A stretch of DNA of 64,000 nt from Streptomyces spinoverrucosus. Its GTDB lineage: Bacteria; Actinomycetota; Actinomycetes; Streptomycetales; Streptomycetaceae. Made by a program: the position numbers and the translations under genes. The first letter of the stretch is position 1. The number at the start of each line of letters is the position of its first letter. The notes below the pieces were generated by a model. It was not told where the DNA came from and made no database searches. It worked only from the letters and a program-made list of their open reading frames with translations. This document shows positions 1-9,204 of this stretch, piece by piece. Location: contig NZ_BJND01000019.1 in the NCBI RefSeq assembly GCF_006539505.1, positions 1-64,000 of the forward strand. The letters run 5' to 3'.

Positions 1-17
1 GGGACCCGCCTCAGCGT

Positions 18-755
18 TCAGCGGGTCTGGTCGGTCGGCCGGATCAGGATCTCGTTGACGGCGACGTGCTCGGGCTGGGTGACCGCGTAGACGACGGCGC
101 CGGCGATGTCCTCGGGCTGAAGGGTCCGCATGGACTCGGCCATGCTCTTGGCCGCGGCCTGTATGGCCGGGTCGGTGATGTGGCTGGTCAGCTCGGTCGA
201 AACGAATCCGGGCTCGATGACGACGACGCGGACGCCCTGCTCGGTGACCTCCTGCCGCAACGCCTCCGAGAAGGCGTTGATGCCGAACTTGGTGGCCGCG
301 TACACACCGCTCGCGGCCGATGCCGTACGTCCCGAGGTCGAGGAGATCTGCACGACGGCGCCCTTGGAGTCGAGCAGATGGGGCAGCGCGGCGTGGACCG
401 TGTACATCGATCCGAGCAGGTTGGTCTCGACCATGCGCGTCCACTCGGTGGTGTCCGCGCCCAGAATCGCGCTGCTGAGCATCACGCCCGCGTTGTTCAC
501 CAGGATGTCGAGTGATCTGAAGCGGTCGACGGTCGCGGCCACGGCGTTCTTCACCGACTGGAGGTCGGTGACGTCCAGCTCGATGGCCAGCATCTCGCCG
601 GGGGCGCCCTGCGTGAGGGACTGCAGCCGGTCTGTCCGGCGAGCCCCGACCGCTACCCGGGCACCCGCCTTCGACAGGGCGAGCGCGGTGGTCTGACCGA
701 TGCCCGAGGACGCACCGGTGACGAGGGCAACCTTGCCGTCCAGGGTGTCGCTCAC
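18..755 (-). CDS. SDR-family oxidoreductase
   Basis: A classical short-chain dehydrogenase/reductase of about 245 aa, probably a cytoplasmic NAD(P)-dependent oxidoreductase. The Rossmann motif TGASSGIG lies near the N-terminus, NNAG follows about 85 residues later, and the catalytic pair is seen as YAATK. The GTG at 755 was chosen because GGAGG lies just upstream and the frame before it has no SDR homology. It is divergent from the TetR gene at 923 and shares a 167-bp intergenic region that carries two operator-like palindromes, so repression by that TetR is likely. The substrate cannot be read from the sequence. Confidence 0.9.
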   Translation of the reverse strand: MSDTLDGKVALVTGASSGIGQTTALALSKAGARVAVGARRTDRLQSLTQGAPGEMLAIELDVTDLQSVKNAVAATVDRFRSLDILVNNAGVMLSSAILGADTTEWTRMVETNLLGSMYTVHAALPHLLDSKGAVVQISSTSGRTASAASGVYAATKFGINAFSEALRQEVTEQGVRVVVIEPGFVSTELTSHITDPAIQAAAKSMAESMRTLQPEDIAGAVVYAVTQPEHVAVNEILIRPTDQTR

Positions 756-838
756 GTGTTCCTCCCAGGAGTGGAGTGGTTCGAACCGGGCTCCGCCAGG
801 CGCCCCCGAGGGCAATCAGCGGGCCGGAAGGTTGAAGA

Positions 839-887
839 TGACCGACGGGTCACGTTGAGCGTAACAGATAACCTGACCGAAGGGTCA
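839..887. promoter_or_regulatory. Paired TetR-type operators between the SDR and tetR genes
   Basis: Two perfect inverted repeats TGACC-N4-GGTCA lie at 839-852 and 874-887, 35 bp centre to centre. The second overlaps a good sigma-70-like promoter for the TetR gene: CTGACC at 873-878, a 17-bp spacer and TAAGGT at 896-901. The arrangement fits autorepression and control of the divergent SDR gene. Binding by the adjacent TetR is inferred from position. Confidence 0.7.
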
Positions 888-922
888 TGTTGTGTTAAGG
901 TGCACCCCAGGAGGAGGTTTGG

Positions 923-1561
923 ATGACTGGAACGACAGCCGCACCGGGCCAGCGGGCAGACCATGTGCGCAATCGACGCCTCCTGCTCGACGCCGCCACC
1001 GCAGCGTTCGCCGAGCACGGGCTGGACGCGTCGATGGGCGAGATCGCCCAGCGCGCCGGCCTCGCCAAGGGCACGGTGTTCCGTCACTTCGCTTCCAAGG
1101 AAGACCTGCTGGCGGCGATCATGCTTCAACTGCTCGACCGGCTCACCCGCAACGCCGACCGCCTCCACAGGGCCGACGACGCGGGTGCGGCACTCCGGGA
1201 GTTCATGACGGACGGCGTCGAGACCCTCGCGGCCGACCGGGCGTTCTGCGAAGTGATCGGACGCCCTTCGCTACAGCACGCCGAGGTGCGGGACGCGATC
1301 GATCACCTCTGCGTGGCCGTCGAAGCACTCACGGCCCGGGCACGCGAACAAGGCGCCGTCCGCGGCGACATCACGGGGACGGACATCGTGCTGCTCCTCG
1401 GCGGCATCCATCAGACAGCGGCACCGCTGCTCGCCGGGGAACCGGAGGCATGGCGCCGTTACCTCGCACTGGCCCTCGACGGCCTGTGCGCCACCGATGC
1501 CGGCACACTCCCGCATCCACCGCCCGGCCACTTGCACTTCACCGACCCCGAGCCCAGCTGA
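923..1561 (+). CDS. TetR-family transcriptional regulator
   Basis: 212 aa. The N-terminal HTH (about residues 15-60) has the usual TetR pattern, with GEIAQRAGLAKGTVFRHF as turn and recognition helix. The C-terminal domain is a ligand-binding bundle without a recognisable subfamily signature. The ATG is preceded by AGGAGGAGG. It probably represses itself and the divergent SDR through the two TGACC-N4-GGTCA sites upstream. The ligand is unknown. Confidence 0.92.
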   Translation: MTGTTAAPGQRADHVRNRRLLLDAATAAFAEHGLDASMGEIAQRAGLAKGTVFRHFASKEDLLAAIMLQLLDRLTRNADRLHRADDAGAALREFMTDGVETLAADRAFCEVIGRPSLQHAEVRDAIDHLCVAVEALTARAREQGAVRGDITGTDIVLLLGGIHQTAAPLLAGEPEAWRRYLALALDGLCATDAGTLPHPPPGHLHFTDPEPS

Positions 1562-1565
1562 CGCC

Positions 1566-1751
1566 GTGACCGGGGTGAAGGCCAAGGAGATCGCGGTGGG
1601 GCTGGGCCTGAAGACGACGTCGGCGGAGGTCGAGGGAGTGCGGCTCGAAGGCCAGGCGCCTGGCGGAGCGCGGGTGGTCGTGCAGGAGACGTCGGGGGTG
1701 TTCGGCGACGGCCGGCGGCCCGTGGCCGGCCCAGGTCTTGTTCCCGTCGGG
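1566..1751 (+). pseudogene. Frameshifted HTH fragment, transposon-associated type
   Basis: The + strand reads KAKEIAVGLGL followed by EVEGVR, then shifts frame to KARRLAERGW, then shifts back to QETSGVF. Together this resembles the small HTH module (ALG...VEGVR.KLKRL..RGWL) that Streptomyces carries in transposase-linked genes. Two frameshifts in under 100 bp and no start codon argue for decay. The family assignment comes from recall of the motif only. Confidence 0.35.
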
Positions 1752-1977
1752 TGAGTTCCTCGCGGCCGTGGCTCTCACCGACGCGGTGCTCGATGACCAG
1801 TCGTCGGAGCCTGCCCAGCGGGGTCATTCGAAAATTCGTAGCGAAGTCCTTTTCAGGGGCCGTCCGTCCGCCCCGCCCGGGCCGAGGCGAGATTCCGCTT
1901 GTGGCGCGCCGTCCATCCGTCTACGCACCCATCCTGTCCGGCTGCTGTCGTCTGCCGGACAGGCGGAACGCGTCCCC

Positions 1978-2259
1978 TTGACTATCTACTCTCAGCACGC
2001 CAACCGTGGGAAGACTCAGATCCTGGCGACCTACCAGGGTCCGGACGGCGTCGTGTCCAAGACCGTGACGAGTCTTGGCGATTCGCGCCTTGCGGGTCCG
2101 ATCGTCGATGCTCTCAATCGGATCTCCGCCTTCGCCACCGTCCCTGTCAGTGTCCACGACTGCCGGGAACAGCGTGTGGACTACTACCCGCGCAAGCACC
2201 TTGCGGCGTCTGTCTGCGGCTTCACCAGGCGCTGGCCGATCTGGAGAATGCGTTTGTGA
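1978..2259 (+). CDS. Hypothetical protein, possibly the 5' part of a frameshifted gene
   Basis: About 93 aa from a TTG start. The first 75 residues look like real protein (beta-strand-rich, with VSKTVTSLGDSRLAGPIV), whereas the last 20 (GFTRRWPIWRMRL) look like out-of-frame sequence. Its stop overlaps the GTG of the next frame as GTGA, which could be translational coupling. Alternatively one frameshift near 2210-2230 split a single gene, because the next frame reads LHQALADLENAF directly upstream of its GTG. No family recognised. Confidence 0.35.
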   Translation: MTIYSQHANRGKTQILATYQGPDGVVSKTVTSLGDSRLAGPIVDALNRISAFATVPVSVHDCREQRVDYYPRKHLAASVCGFTRRWPIWRMRL

Positions 2260-2909
2260 CTGTGCCCGATACGGTGAGTCGGGCGATACGTTCCGAACTG
2301 GCGCTGGAAAAAGCCGAGTTGTGTGCGGCGCTCGACGATTTCTCGGGAACTTCCTCGGGACCTGAGACGGAGAACGCGCGTCACTGGGAATTCGGCCATC
2401 CCTTCGTGAAGTATGACGACGGAATGGACACACTGAGCGACGAGACGCGCGAACAGCTCGATCGCCGTGAGGCGGGGCTCACCACGGAGGAGCGGGAGAA
2501 GGCTGTCGCCGACCTCCGGGTGCTGGTCACGGCACACTCCCGGTGCACCGGCATGTGGGCCTCACTGGATGACCCCAGCCGCGAGATCTTTGCGGAGCCG
2601 TACGACTCTGACGGCTTCTACATGACGGTCCAAGCGCCGGAACCTGGCGATGACGACGGTTCGTGGGAAATCGAGATCGGGCGTTGGGAGCCGGACGATC
2701 CCGACGAAGAATACGGGGAGCACAGCAGTGCGACGGGCAACAACATGGTCCGTTGTGCCCTTCCCGCTGCACCGGAGGCCGACCAGATCGCGCACTTGCT
2801 GAATTCCGTGGAAGAGAAGCCGCTGCTGCTTGCTCTGTGGGCCGAGACGCCGGTGGGCGCGGCGCTCGTGGGGACCATGGTTGTGGTAACCAAGCGCTAC
2901 GACTCCTGA
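2256..2909 (+). CDS. Hypothetical acidic protein
   Basis: 217 aa from GTG 2256, with GGAG 8-9 bases upstream. It is soluble and strongly acidic, with no signal peptide or membrane segment. Residues about 55-85 are charged and helical (EQLDRREAGLTTEEREK). The C-terminal half has an EPGDDDGSWEIEIGRWEPDD stretch and a short hydrophobic end. Protein-like sequence continues upstream in this frame (LADLENAFVT), so the natural N-terminus may lie earlier and be linked by a frameshift to the preceding frame. Function unknown. Confidence 0.5.
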   Translation: MTVPDTVSRAIRSELALEKAELCAALDDFSGTSSGPETENARHWEFGHPFVKYDDGMDTLSDETREQLDRREAGLTTEEREKAVADLRVLVTAHSRCTGMWASLDDPSREIFAEPYDSDGFYMTVQAPEPGDDDGSWEIEIGRWEPDDPDEEYGEHSSATGNNMVRCALPAAPEADQIAHLLNSVEEKPLLLALWAETPVGAALVGTMVVVTKRYDS

Positions 2910-2983
2910 GTGGGTGTCAGGGCATGACGCGACACCCCGAACCGGCAGGTGCGGTTGAGCTTCCTGAGTCGAGATTCCTGCGA

Positions 2984-3640
2984 TCACCCGAGGATGAGCG
3001 GGAGTTCCGCGGCCAGCTCGCCCAGTTGGGCCCTCTCCGCCTTGGTCGCGGTACGGCGTCCCGTGCCAACCAGCAGCGCGTCCTTGTCGGAGAACGACGC
3101 AGGAAACGCCCTCCCGGCGATCTCCTCCAGCATCTCGCGAGTCCGGGCGAGCCCCTCCGCGGGCGGTTCCGCGACGTTCGGGAGGTGCGCGGCCAGGTCG
3201 AGGTGGTGCAGTGTCCACTCCAGGACGTACGCGGAGAGGTAGTCGCCCGCGGTGAGGACCTGGTCGCGGGTGCCGACCCGGAGGCCAGGGTCGGCGAGTT
3301 CGGCGGCGCGGCCGGCGGCGGAGCCGACGTCGTCGAGGTGGAACTTGAGCAACCAGGGCTCCTGGTACGAGGCCGCCAGCCGGACGATCAACGCGTCGAG
3401 GGGGTCGTCGCCGGTCGGCGGTGTGTCGGTGACCTCCCAGTAGGTCACCGCGTCGCGGGTCGGTTCCGAGTCGACGGGCGTTGCGAGAGTGATCAGGACG
3501 TCCTGGGCGTCGATCACCAGATGGCACACCAGGTCCCGCACCAGCCACCCGCTACAGCCGGACGGCTGAGCGAAGTCCTCGTCCGCGAGTTCGGCGACCG
3601 CCGCGCGCAACGCCGCCCAGGAGCGTGAGAAGAGATCCAC
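2984..3640 (-). CDS. Mycothiol-dependent maleylpyruvate isomerase-family (DinB-like) protein
   Basis: 218 aa from GTG 3640. The N-terminal four-helix DinB-like fold matches the mycothiol-dependent maleylpyruvate isomerase family: LFSRSWAALRAAVAEL, then the conserved GW.V.DLV.HL (GWLVRDLVCHLV), and a later LHHLDLAAHL. Histidines in these positions normally bind a divalent metal, and the family uses mycothiol in isomerase or transferase reactions. The substrate cannot be predicted. The DoxX gene lies directly upstream in the same orientation, 65 bp away, so the two may be cotranscribed. Confidence 0.8.
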   Translation of the reverse strand: MDLFSRSWAALRAAVAELADEDFAQPSGCSGWLVRDLVCHLVIDAQDVLITLATPVDSEPTRDAVTYWEVTDTPPTGDDPLDALIVRLAASYQEPWLLKFHLDDVGSAAGRAAELADPGLRVGTRDQVLTAGDYLSAYVLEWTLHHLDLAAHLPNVAEPPAEGLARTREMLEEIAGRAFPASFSDKDALLVGTGRRTATKAERAQLGELAAELPLILG

Positions 3641-3705
3641 GCCGGGAAGGTAGTGGGTGCCCGAGCGGCGTACAAACGCATTCCTCGCGAACGGGCTGCC
3701 GCGCC

Positions 3706-4083
3706 TCAGAAGGCGTGCGGCCCGAAGCGGCCCCAGGCCAGGAAGATGGCCAGGGCGAGCAGTACGACGTTCACCACGACCGGCTGAAACTCCCCGCGTC
3801 GGCTGTGCGTGATCGCGGCGCCGAACATGGTGAGAGCCAGTCCCGAAGCGGCCAGAGGAACCAGAGTCGGCGCGATGTCCACCGCCGCCGGCAGGACCAG
3901 CCCGATCGCGGCGAGAACCTCCAGCAGGCCGATCGTCTTGATCGCCCCCGGCGCGAAGTCGTTCGCCCACGCCATTGACGGGGAGGCGGTGAGCTTCTCC
4001 TTCGGCTGGGCGAGCTTGGCAGCGCCGGCACCGAGGAACACCAGAGCGAGCAGGGCCGCGACGGTCCACAAAGCGACGTTCAC
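3706..4083 (-). CDS. DoxX-family membrane protein
   Basis: 125 aa with four predicted transmembrane helices. The first is at residues 3-23 and ends in the DoxX signature FLGAGAAKL; the others are near 55-70, 75-92 and 100-118. The GTG at 4083 has AAGAGGT at RBS distance. DoxX-like proteins are small quinone-linked or redox-stress membrane proteins. It is divergent from the MarR gene at 4408, with a decayed NmrA fragment between them. Confidence 0.85.
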   Translation of the reverse strand: MNVALWTVAALLALVFLGAGAAKLAQPKEKLTASPSMAWANDFAPGAIKTIGLLEVLAAIGLVLPAAVDIAPTLVPLAASGLALTMFGAAITHSRRGEFQPVVVNVVLLALAIFLAWGRFGPHAF

Positions 4084-4194
4084 AGATACCTCTTGTGATC
4101 GGGGTCTGCGTACCGCTTGGCGGGGGTCCGCAGCCCATGTGATTGATGCGTCATCCAAATTACGGGAGGTTAGATGATGTATCAACCGCTGGGG

Positions 4195-4335
4195 GCGAAG
4201 TCCCGGCATCGGGCGGCGGCGTCGCGCGGGCGCTCCTCGCCGACCCCGACGCGGGCTTCGCCGTGCGTGCGCTGACCCAGAACCCCGACTCTCCCGCCGC
4301 CCAGCACCTCGCCGTGCCGAGAACGCTTCCAAGAT
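4195..4335 (+). pseudogene. NmrA-like NAD(P)-binding protein fragment
   Basis: The frame reads SGGGVARALLADPDAGFAV, then RALTQNPDSPAAQHLA. This matches the N-terminal Rossmann segment of NmrA-family proteins (G..G..VARALLADP.FAVRALTRNP.S.AA..LA). Only about 45 residues survive and the first glycines are lost. The fragment lies in the intergenic region before marR and probably records deletion of an NmrA gene once divergent from doxX. Confidence 0.65.
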
Positions 4336-4407
4336 CAAGGTGGGCTGACTCGACGGTTCCGCCCTCCATGAGCTAGATGAGACGTCAACCACCGCTACAC
4401 TTTCTGC

Positions 4408-4878
4408 ATGGCGGAAGAAGCGGTGCGGTGGTTGACTGCGGAGGAGCAGCACGCGTGGCGGAGCTTTGTACGGCTGCATGAGCGGCTCGGTGGTCGGCTG
4501 TCCCGCCTGCTCCAGGCGGAGTCGAAGCTGTCGGCGGCGGACTACGCGGTGCTGGTCAATCTGACCGACGCTCCGGACGGCCGGCAGCGGTTTCTGGATC
4601 TGGCTCGCTCGGTGGAGTGGGAGAAGAGCCGGATGTCCCATCACATCGCCCGCATGGCGAAGCGCGGGCTGGTCGCGCGTGAGGAGTGCCCCGAGGACGG
4701 TCGTGGCGCGTTCGTCGTGATCACGGAGGAGGGGCGCGCGGCGATCGAGGCCGCTGCTCCGCTCCATGTCGAGGCGGTGCGGTCGCTGTTCCTCGACCAT
4801 GTCACTCCGGCGGAGTTGCGCACGCTGGCGCGCGTCGCCGATCGCGTGGTCGAGCACTTGGACGAGGAACCGGCGTGA
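4408..4878 (+). CDS. MarR-family transcriptional regulator
   Basis: 156 aa with a winged-helix MarR core. The recognition region reads FLDLARSVEWEKSRMSHHIA and the wing carries RGLVAREECPEDGRGAFVVI, with the D.R.G pattern typical of MarR. It lies 31 bp upstream of the pirin gene in the same orientation, so the two are likely cotranscribed. The ligand is unknown. Confidence 0.9.
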   Translation: MAEEAVRWLTAEEQHAWRSFVRLHERLGGRLSRLLQAESKLSAADYAVLVNLTDAPDGRQRFLDLARSVEWEKSRMSHHIARMAKRGLVAREECPEDGRGAFVVITEEGRAAIEAAAPLHVEAVRSLFLDHVTPAELRTLARVADRVVEHLDEEPA

Positions 4879-4909
4879 GGACAAGCAGGATGGGCGAGAG
4901 GTGGTCTCA

Positions 4910-5899
4910 GTGAGCAACGTGGAAGCCGAGCCGTCGGCAGTGAGGTGCGGGGCGCTGGTCGACGACACGCGGCCGGCCAAGGTGGCGCGAGTCGACGTGA
5001 TCTCCGCGCGGGAGGTGCCCCTGGGTGGGCCGCGGGCGATGTCCGTACGGCGGACGCTGCCACAGCGTGCCCGGACACTGATCGGCGCCTGGTGCTTCGC
5101 GGACCACTACGGCCCGGACGACGTCTCCCGCACGGGCGGCATGGACGTGCCCCCGCATCCGCACACCGGACTGCAGACGGTGAGCTGGCTGTTCAGCGGA
5201 GAGATCGAGCACCGCGACAGCCTCGGCAGCCATGCCCTCGTCCGGCCCGGCGAGCTGAATCTGATGACCGGCGGTTACGGCATCGCTCACTCGGAGGTCT
5301 CCACCCCGCGCGCCACCGTCCTCCACGGCGTCCAGCTGTGGGTGGCGCTGCCCGGAGACCACCGGAACACCGCACGCGACTTCCAGCACTACGCGCCCGA
5401 ACCCGTGCGGATCGACGGCGCCGAGATCAGGGTCTTCCTCGGCTCACTCGCCGGAGACACCTCCCCGGTTCGGACCTTCTCGCCCTTGCTCGGCGCCGAG
5501 ATCACCCTCGCTCCGCGCACTGCGATCACCCTGACCGTGGACGCCGACTTCGAGCACGGCCTCCTCATCGACAGCGGGGACGTACGCCTGGCCGACACAC
5601 TGCTGCGCCCGGCCGAACTGGGCTACGTCCATCCCGGCATCGACGCCCTGACACTGGTGAACGAGTCGGACGGTGCGGCGCGGACGATCCTGCTCGGCGG
5701 TCCCCCGTTCGACGAGGAGATCGTCATGTGGTGGAACTTCGTCGGCCGCACCCACGAGGACATCGTCCGTGCCCGCGAGGACTGGGAGGCGTCCTCCGAC
5801 CGCTTCGGTGCGGTCGAGGGCCACCCGGGCGACCGCCTCCCCGCACCGAACCTGCCCAACGCCGTCATCACGCCGCGCAGAAACCCCCGGAGCCACTGA
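4910..5899 (+). CDS. Pirin family protein
   Basis: 329 aa, a bicupin. The N-terminal cupin shows the pirin metal-site pattern: FADHYGP, then PPHPHTGLQTVSWLFSGE with two histidines, and YGIAHSE supplying the third histidine and glutamate. The C-terminal half is the second, degenerate cupin. GTG 4910 was chosen for the GAGAGG upstream; GTG 4901 is possible. Pirins act as quercetinase-like oxygenases or redox-sensing regulators. The gene follows marR closely. Confidence 0.9.
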   Translation: MSNVEAEPSAVRCGALVDDTRPAKVARVDVISAREVPLGGPRAMSVRRTLPQRARTLIGAWCFADHYGPDDVSRTGGMDVPPHPHTGLQTVSWLFSGEIEHRDSLGSHALVRPGELNLMTGGYGIAHSEVSTPRATVLHGVQLWVALPGDHRNTARDFQHYAPEPVRIDGAEIRVFLGSLAGDTSPVRTFSPLLGAEITLAPRTAITLTVDADFEHGLLIDSGDVRLADTLLRPAELGYVHPGIDALTLVNESDGAARTILLGGPPFDEEIVMWWNFVGRTHEDIVRAREDWEASSDRFGAVEGHPGDRLPAPNLPNAVITPRRNPRSH

Positions 5900-5923
5900 G
5901 CTCGGGGGGCGCCGCCCCTGCTC

Positions 5924-8900
5924 TCAGCCCCCGCTCTCCGGATCGCAGCACCCCTCGCGCCGCATATGGCGGCTGACCTCCAGCCAGTCCACGGCCGAGG
6001 CGGCATCGCTGCGCACGGCCGCGGCCGTGTCCTCGAACGCGTCGACCAGGTCCGCCTGCTCGAAGAGGATGCCGCCGCGGAGCACCGCCACCGTGCGGAT
6101 CAGGGTGGCGAAGTCGGTGAACGGGTCGCCGTCCACGATCGTCAGGTCGGCGAGCTTGCCCACCTCCAGCGTGCCCAGGTCGGCATCCGCGCCGAAGACC
6201 CGCGCCGGCAGCAGGGTGGCGGTCCGCAGTGCCTCGGCCGCCGACAGCCCGGCGCGGTGCAGTGCGCGCAGGGCGAGATGCAGGTGCAGCCCGACCGGGA
6301 CGATCGGCTGGTCCGTGCCGAGCGCGACCAGCCCGCCGCCCGCGAGGATTCGCCGGTAGACGCTCAACTCCCTGTCGAGAGTCGTCAGTTGAGCGTCGGT
6401 GGGTGGCTTTCCGGTCTCCTCGCGCACGAGCGCCGTGTCCCACGGCGGCATGAGCGCGGTCACGCGCGGATCGTCCGCGAGCGCCGGGTCGGCGCCGAGC
6501 AGGGGCGCTGCCGTGAACGGGGTCGCGACCAGGTGGAAGTCGGTGCGGGTGTAGATCTCCTCGACGTCCTGGTAGGCGCGGCCCGTGGCGGAGGTCGCGT
6601 GCCCGAACTCAAGCCGCTGCGTCGCCTGCAGATGGGTCGTCAGGTCCTGGCCCAGCTGCACGCCCGGACTGCACAGATGGCTGCCGCTGCGCACGCCGAG
6701 CCGCTCGTGCCCGAATTCGGCGGCCTCCTTCATCACCCAGCCGGGCGCGCGTACGTACGTCTTCACGAAGTCCCAGTCCAGCGCCGCCCCGCGTGCCAGC
6801 GAGCGGCGCAGGCCCTCGCGGGTGCGGTGGGCGCGGCCCATGCTGTAGGCGACGCGCGCCCCGTCGAGCAGTTCGCCGGTGGTCAGGAGCCTCGGTCCGG
6901 CCAGGACACCGGCGGCGACCGCCTCCCGGATGCGCGCCTGCTCGTAGGCGAACCCGCCCAGCGAGACGGCCGTCGTGATGCCGTACGCGAGTTGGAGCGC
7001 GGACTGGCGGCCGCCGTAGGTGGTGTGCCAAGGGTGGGTGTGCGCGTCCCACAGGCCCGGGATCACCGTGCGGTCGCTCGCGTCGAGCCGGCGTGCGGCC
7101 CGGCGGCCGGTCCGGTGCGGGGCGACCTCCGCGATACGGCCGTCGCGGATCACGACATCGAGGTCCTCGCGCACCTCCGACCCGGTGCCGTCCCAGAAGC
7201 GGCCCGCGTGCACCACCGTGTCGGCCGGGCGCGGTCTGCGGTAGTCCAGCCGGACGCGGACGGTACGGGCCTTGCCGCTGCCGACGTCGATCAGGCGGAG
7301 GTTGCCCGCCGAGAGGTAGAGCAGGGTGCGGGCGTCGGCCGACCAGGACGGGTGGTCGGCCGGCTCGGCGGTCAACAGGTGCGGCTCGCCGTCGGGGGTG
7401 CCGTCGGTGCGCACCGGCAGCAGCCACAGCGCCGACTCCGCGATGACGGCCATCCAGCGGCCGTCCGGAGACCAGACGGGCCCGGAGTCGTAGCGGTCGG
7501 AGAGCGAGACGTGCGGGGCGAGGGCGTGCAGGGCGGCGCTCCCGTCGGTCGTGTCGACGACGCGGATGAGGTTGTAGCCCTCACGGAAACGCCGGTTGAG
7601 GCGGTTGCGGTCGCACAGGGCCACGTACCGGCCGTCGGGAGACCAACTGGGGCGGCCGGGCAGCCCACCCGGGCCGAGTGGTGCGGCGAGGACGTGCTCG
7701 GTGCCGTCGGGCAGGTCGCGCACCACGAGGTTGCCGGACATGTCCAGGCAGGCCAGCCGCGTCCCGTCGGGCGAGAGGGCGGGGAAGACGCGCCCGCCCT
7801 CGGCGAGCACGGTCTCCGCCCCGGAGCCGAGGTCTCGGCGTCGTACAGCGAACAGCCCGTCCCGGTCGTCGGCGAACACCAGCGCGGTCCCGTCAGGCGT
7901 CCAGTCCGGCGCCAGCACATAGCGCGTCGCGGGAACCTGGAACACCCTGCGCGGCGCCCCGCCACCCGCCGTGTCCGCGGTCCACAGCGCGTTGAGCGCG
8001 GCGAAGGCGACCCGGCGGCCGTCCGGTGACAGGGCGGGCAGATGCAGCGCGCGGACGGGACGGGTGCCGGTGCCGTCGAAGTCGTACTTCTTGACGCGGT
8101 AGCGGGGACGGTCCACGGGCAGTGTGGCCGTGAACGGAATCTCCTCGCCGTCGCCCGGTGCGGCCGGGTCGACGAGGCGGAAGTGACCGTCGACCGTGAG
8201 GAGCAGCCGTTCGTCGTCCGTCCAGCGGGGCGGCGCGGGGAGCACATCGCCCTCGACGGCGACCGGCTTCCCGTCCACGACGAGGGTGCAGGTGGCCGTG
8301 GGGTGCGGCGTGGTGCGCAGGTAGGCGAGGCGGGCGGTGGGCGAGACGGCCGGGGTCATGAGCTGGGCGCCGGAGTCGTCAGTGTGCTCGGTGCCGACCG
8401 GGCCCGAGCCGTCGGCGGCGACCGAGGCGATGGTGGTCGCGTGGAGGGCGCCGGACGCGGTGACGGTGGCCCGCACGAACAGCAACCGCTCACCGTCGGG
8501 CGACCAAGCCGGGTCGAAGTCCTCAGTGGCCGACGCCTCGTCCTGGCCGGAGCGCCCGGTGAGCCGGGTCAGCTCGCCGGTGCGCACGTCCACGACCCAG
8601 ATGCGGTACGGCGCTCCAGTCACGGGATCGCCGCCGCGCTCGGAGGCGAACGCGACCCGGGTGCCATCCGGCGACCAGGCCGGGCCCCGGTCATCCCAGG
8701 GGCCGTCGGTGAGCTGCCGCAGCCCGGTGCCGTCGGGGCGCAGCGTCCAGAGGTGGAAGCCTCCGTCGCGATAGGCGCAGACGACGAGACGGCTGCCATC
8801 GGGCGAGAACTGGGGGCGGGTGGGTTCGAGTCCGGGCGGGGTGAGCGCCATGGCGTTGCCGCCGTCGCGCGGGATGGACCAGAGCACGTTCTGCACCTCG

Positions 8901-9097
8901 GCGACCAGCCGGTCACCGGCGAGGGTTGCCGAGCCGCCCGTGGCGGCGGTCAGGGAGAGGGTGGTCGCACGGGAGGCGGCGCCCGCGACCGGCGCACTGA
9001 CGGTTGCGAGGGCGGTGGCCGTGGCACCGGCCTGGAGGAATCTGCGGCGGGAGAGCGGGCCGGAACGGGGGGCGTCTGAGGTGCCTTCGATGTCCAA
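5924..9097 (-). CDS. Exported amidohydrolase with N-terminal TolB-like propeller
   Basis: 1057 aa from TTG 9097, with GGGAG six bases upstream. A Tat signal (SRRRFLQAGA) lies near residue 20, followed by a hydrophobic stretch and AGAA. Residues about 60-640 are WD40/PD40 beta-propeller repeats (repeated SPDG and WSPDG). The C-terminal half is a metal-dependent amidohydrolase (LWDAHTHPW metal site; TDQPIVPVGLHLH; closing GTLEVGKLADLTIVDGDPF). The family includes imidazolonepropionase-like and dipeptidase-like enzymes fused to TolB domains. It is last in an operon with RidA and amine oxidase genes, all three with export signals. Confidence 0.88.
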   Translation of the reverse strand: MDIEGTSDAPRSGPLSRRRFLQAGATATALATVSAPVAGAASRATTLSLTAATGGSATLAGDRLVAEVQNVLWSIPRDGGNAMALTPPGLEPTRPQFSPDGSRLVVCAYRDGGFHLWTLRPDGTGLRQLTDGPWDDRGPAWSPDGTRVAFASERGGDPVTGAPYRIWVVDVRTGELTRLTGRSGQDEASATEDFDPAWSPDGERLLFVRATVTASGALHATTIASVAADGSGPVGTEHTDDSGAQLMTPAVSPTARLAYLRTTPHPTATCTLVVDGKPVAVEGDVLPAPPRWTDDERLLLTVDGHFRLVDPAAPGDGEEIPFTATLPVDRPRYRVKKYDFDGTGTRPVRALHLPALSPDGRRVAFAALNALWTADTAGGGAPRRVFQVPATRYVLAPDWTPDGTALVFADDRDGLFAVRRRDLGSGAETVLAEGGRVFPALSPDGTRLACLDMSGNLVVRDLPDGTEHVLAAPLGPGGLPGRPSWSPDGRYVALCDRNRLNRRFREGYNLIRVVDTTDGSAALHALAPHVSLSDRYDSGPVWSPDGRWMAVIAESALWLLPVRTDGTPDGEPHLLTAEPADHPSWSADARTLLYLSAGNLRLIDVGSGKARTVRVRLDYRRPRPADTVVHAGRFWDGTGSEVREDLDVVIRDGRIAEVAPHRTGRRAARRLDASDRTVIPGLWDAHTHPWHTTYGGRQSALQLAYGITTAVSLGGFAYEQARIREAVAAGVLAGPRLLTTGELLDGARVAYSMGRAHRTREGLRRSLARGAALDWDFVKTYVRAPGWVMKEAAEFGHERLGVRSGSHLCSPGVQLGQDLTTHLQATQRLEFGHATSATGRAYQDVEEIYTRTDFHLVATPFTAAPLLGADPALADDPRVTALMPPWDTALVREETGKPPTDAQLTTLDRELSVYRRILAGGGLVALGTDQPIVPVGLHLHLALRALHRAGLSAAEALRTATLLPARVFGADADLGTLEVGKLADLTIVDGDPFTDFATLIRTVAVLRGGILFEQADLVDAFEDTAAAVRSDAASAVDWLEVSRHMRREGCCDPESGG

Positions 9098-9204
9098 GGG
9101 TGCTCCCAGTACAGGACTTGGCGTGCCGGACAGGAGAGTGGCAACGTACGGGGCGGCGCCCGCTCGCGGACCCCGCCCCGACGTATCTCGGCCGATCTTC
9201 ACGG

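Noticed and set aside
5966..8029. A 687-codon + strand frame
   Set aside because: Antisense to the propeller-amidohydrolase gene; its composition is that of a shadow frame.
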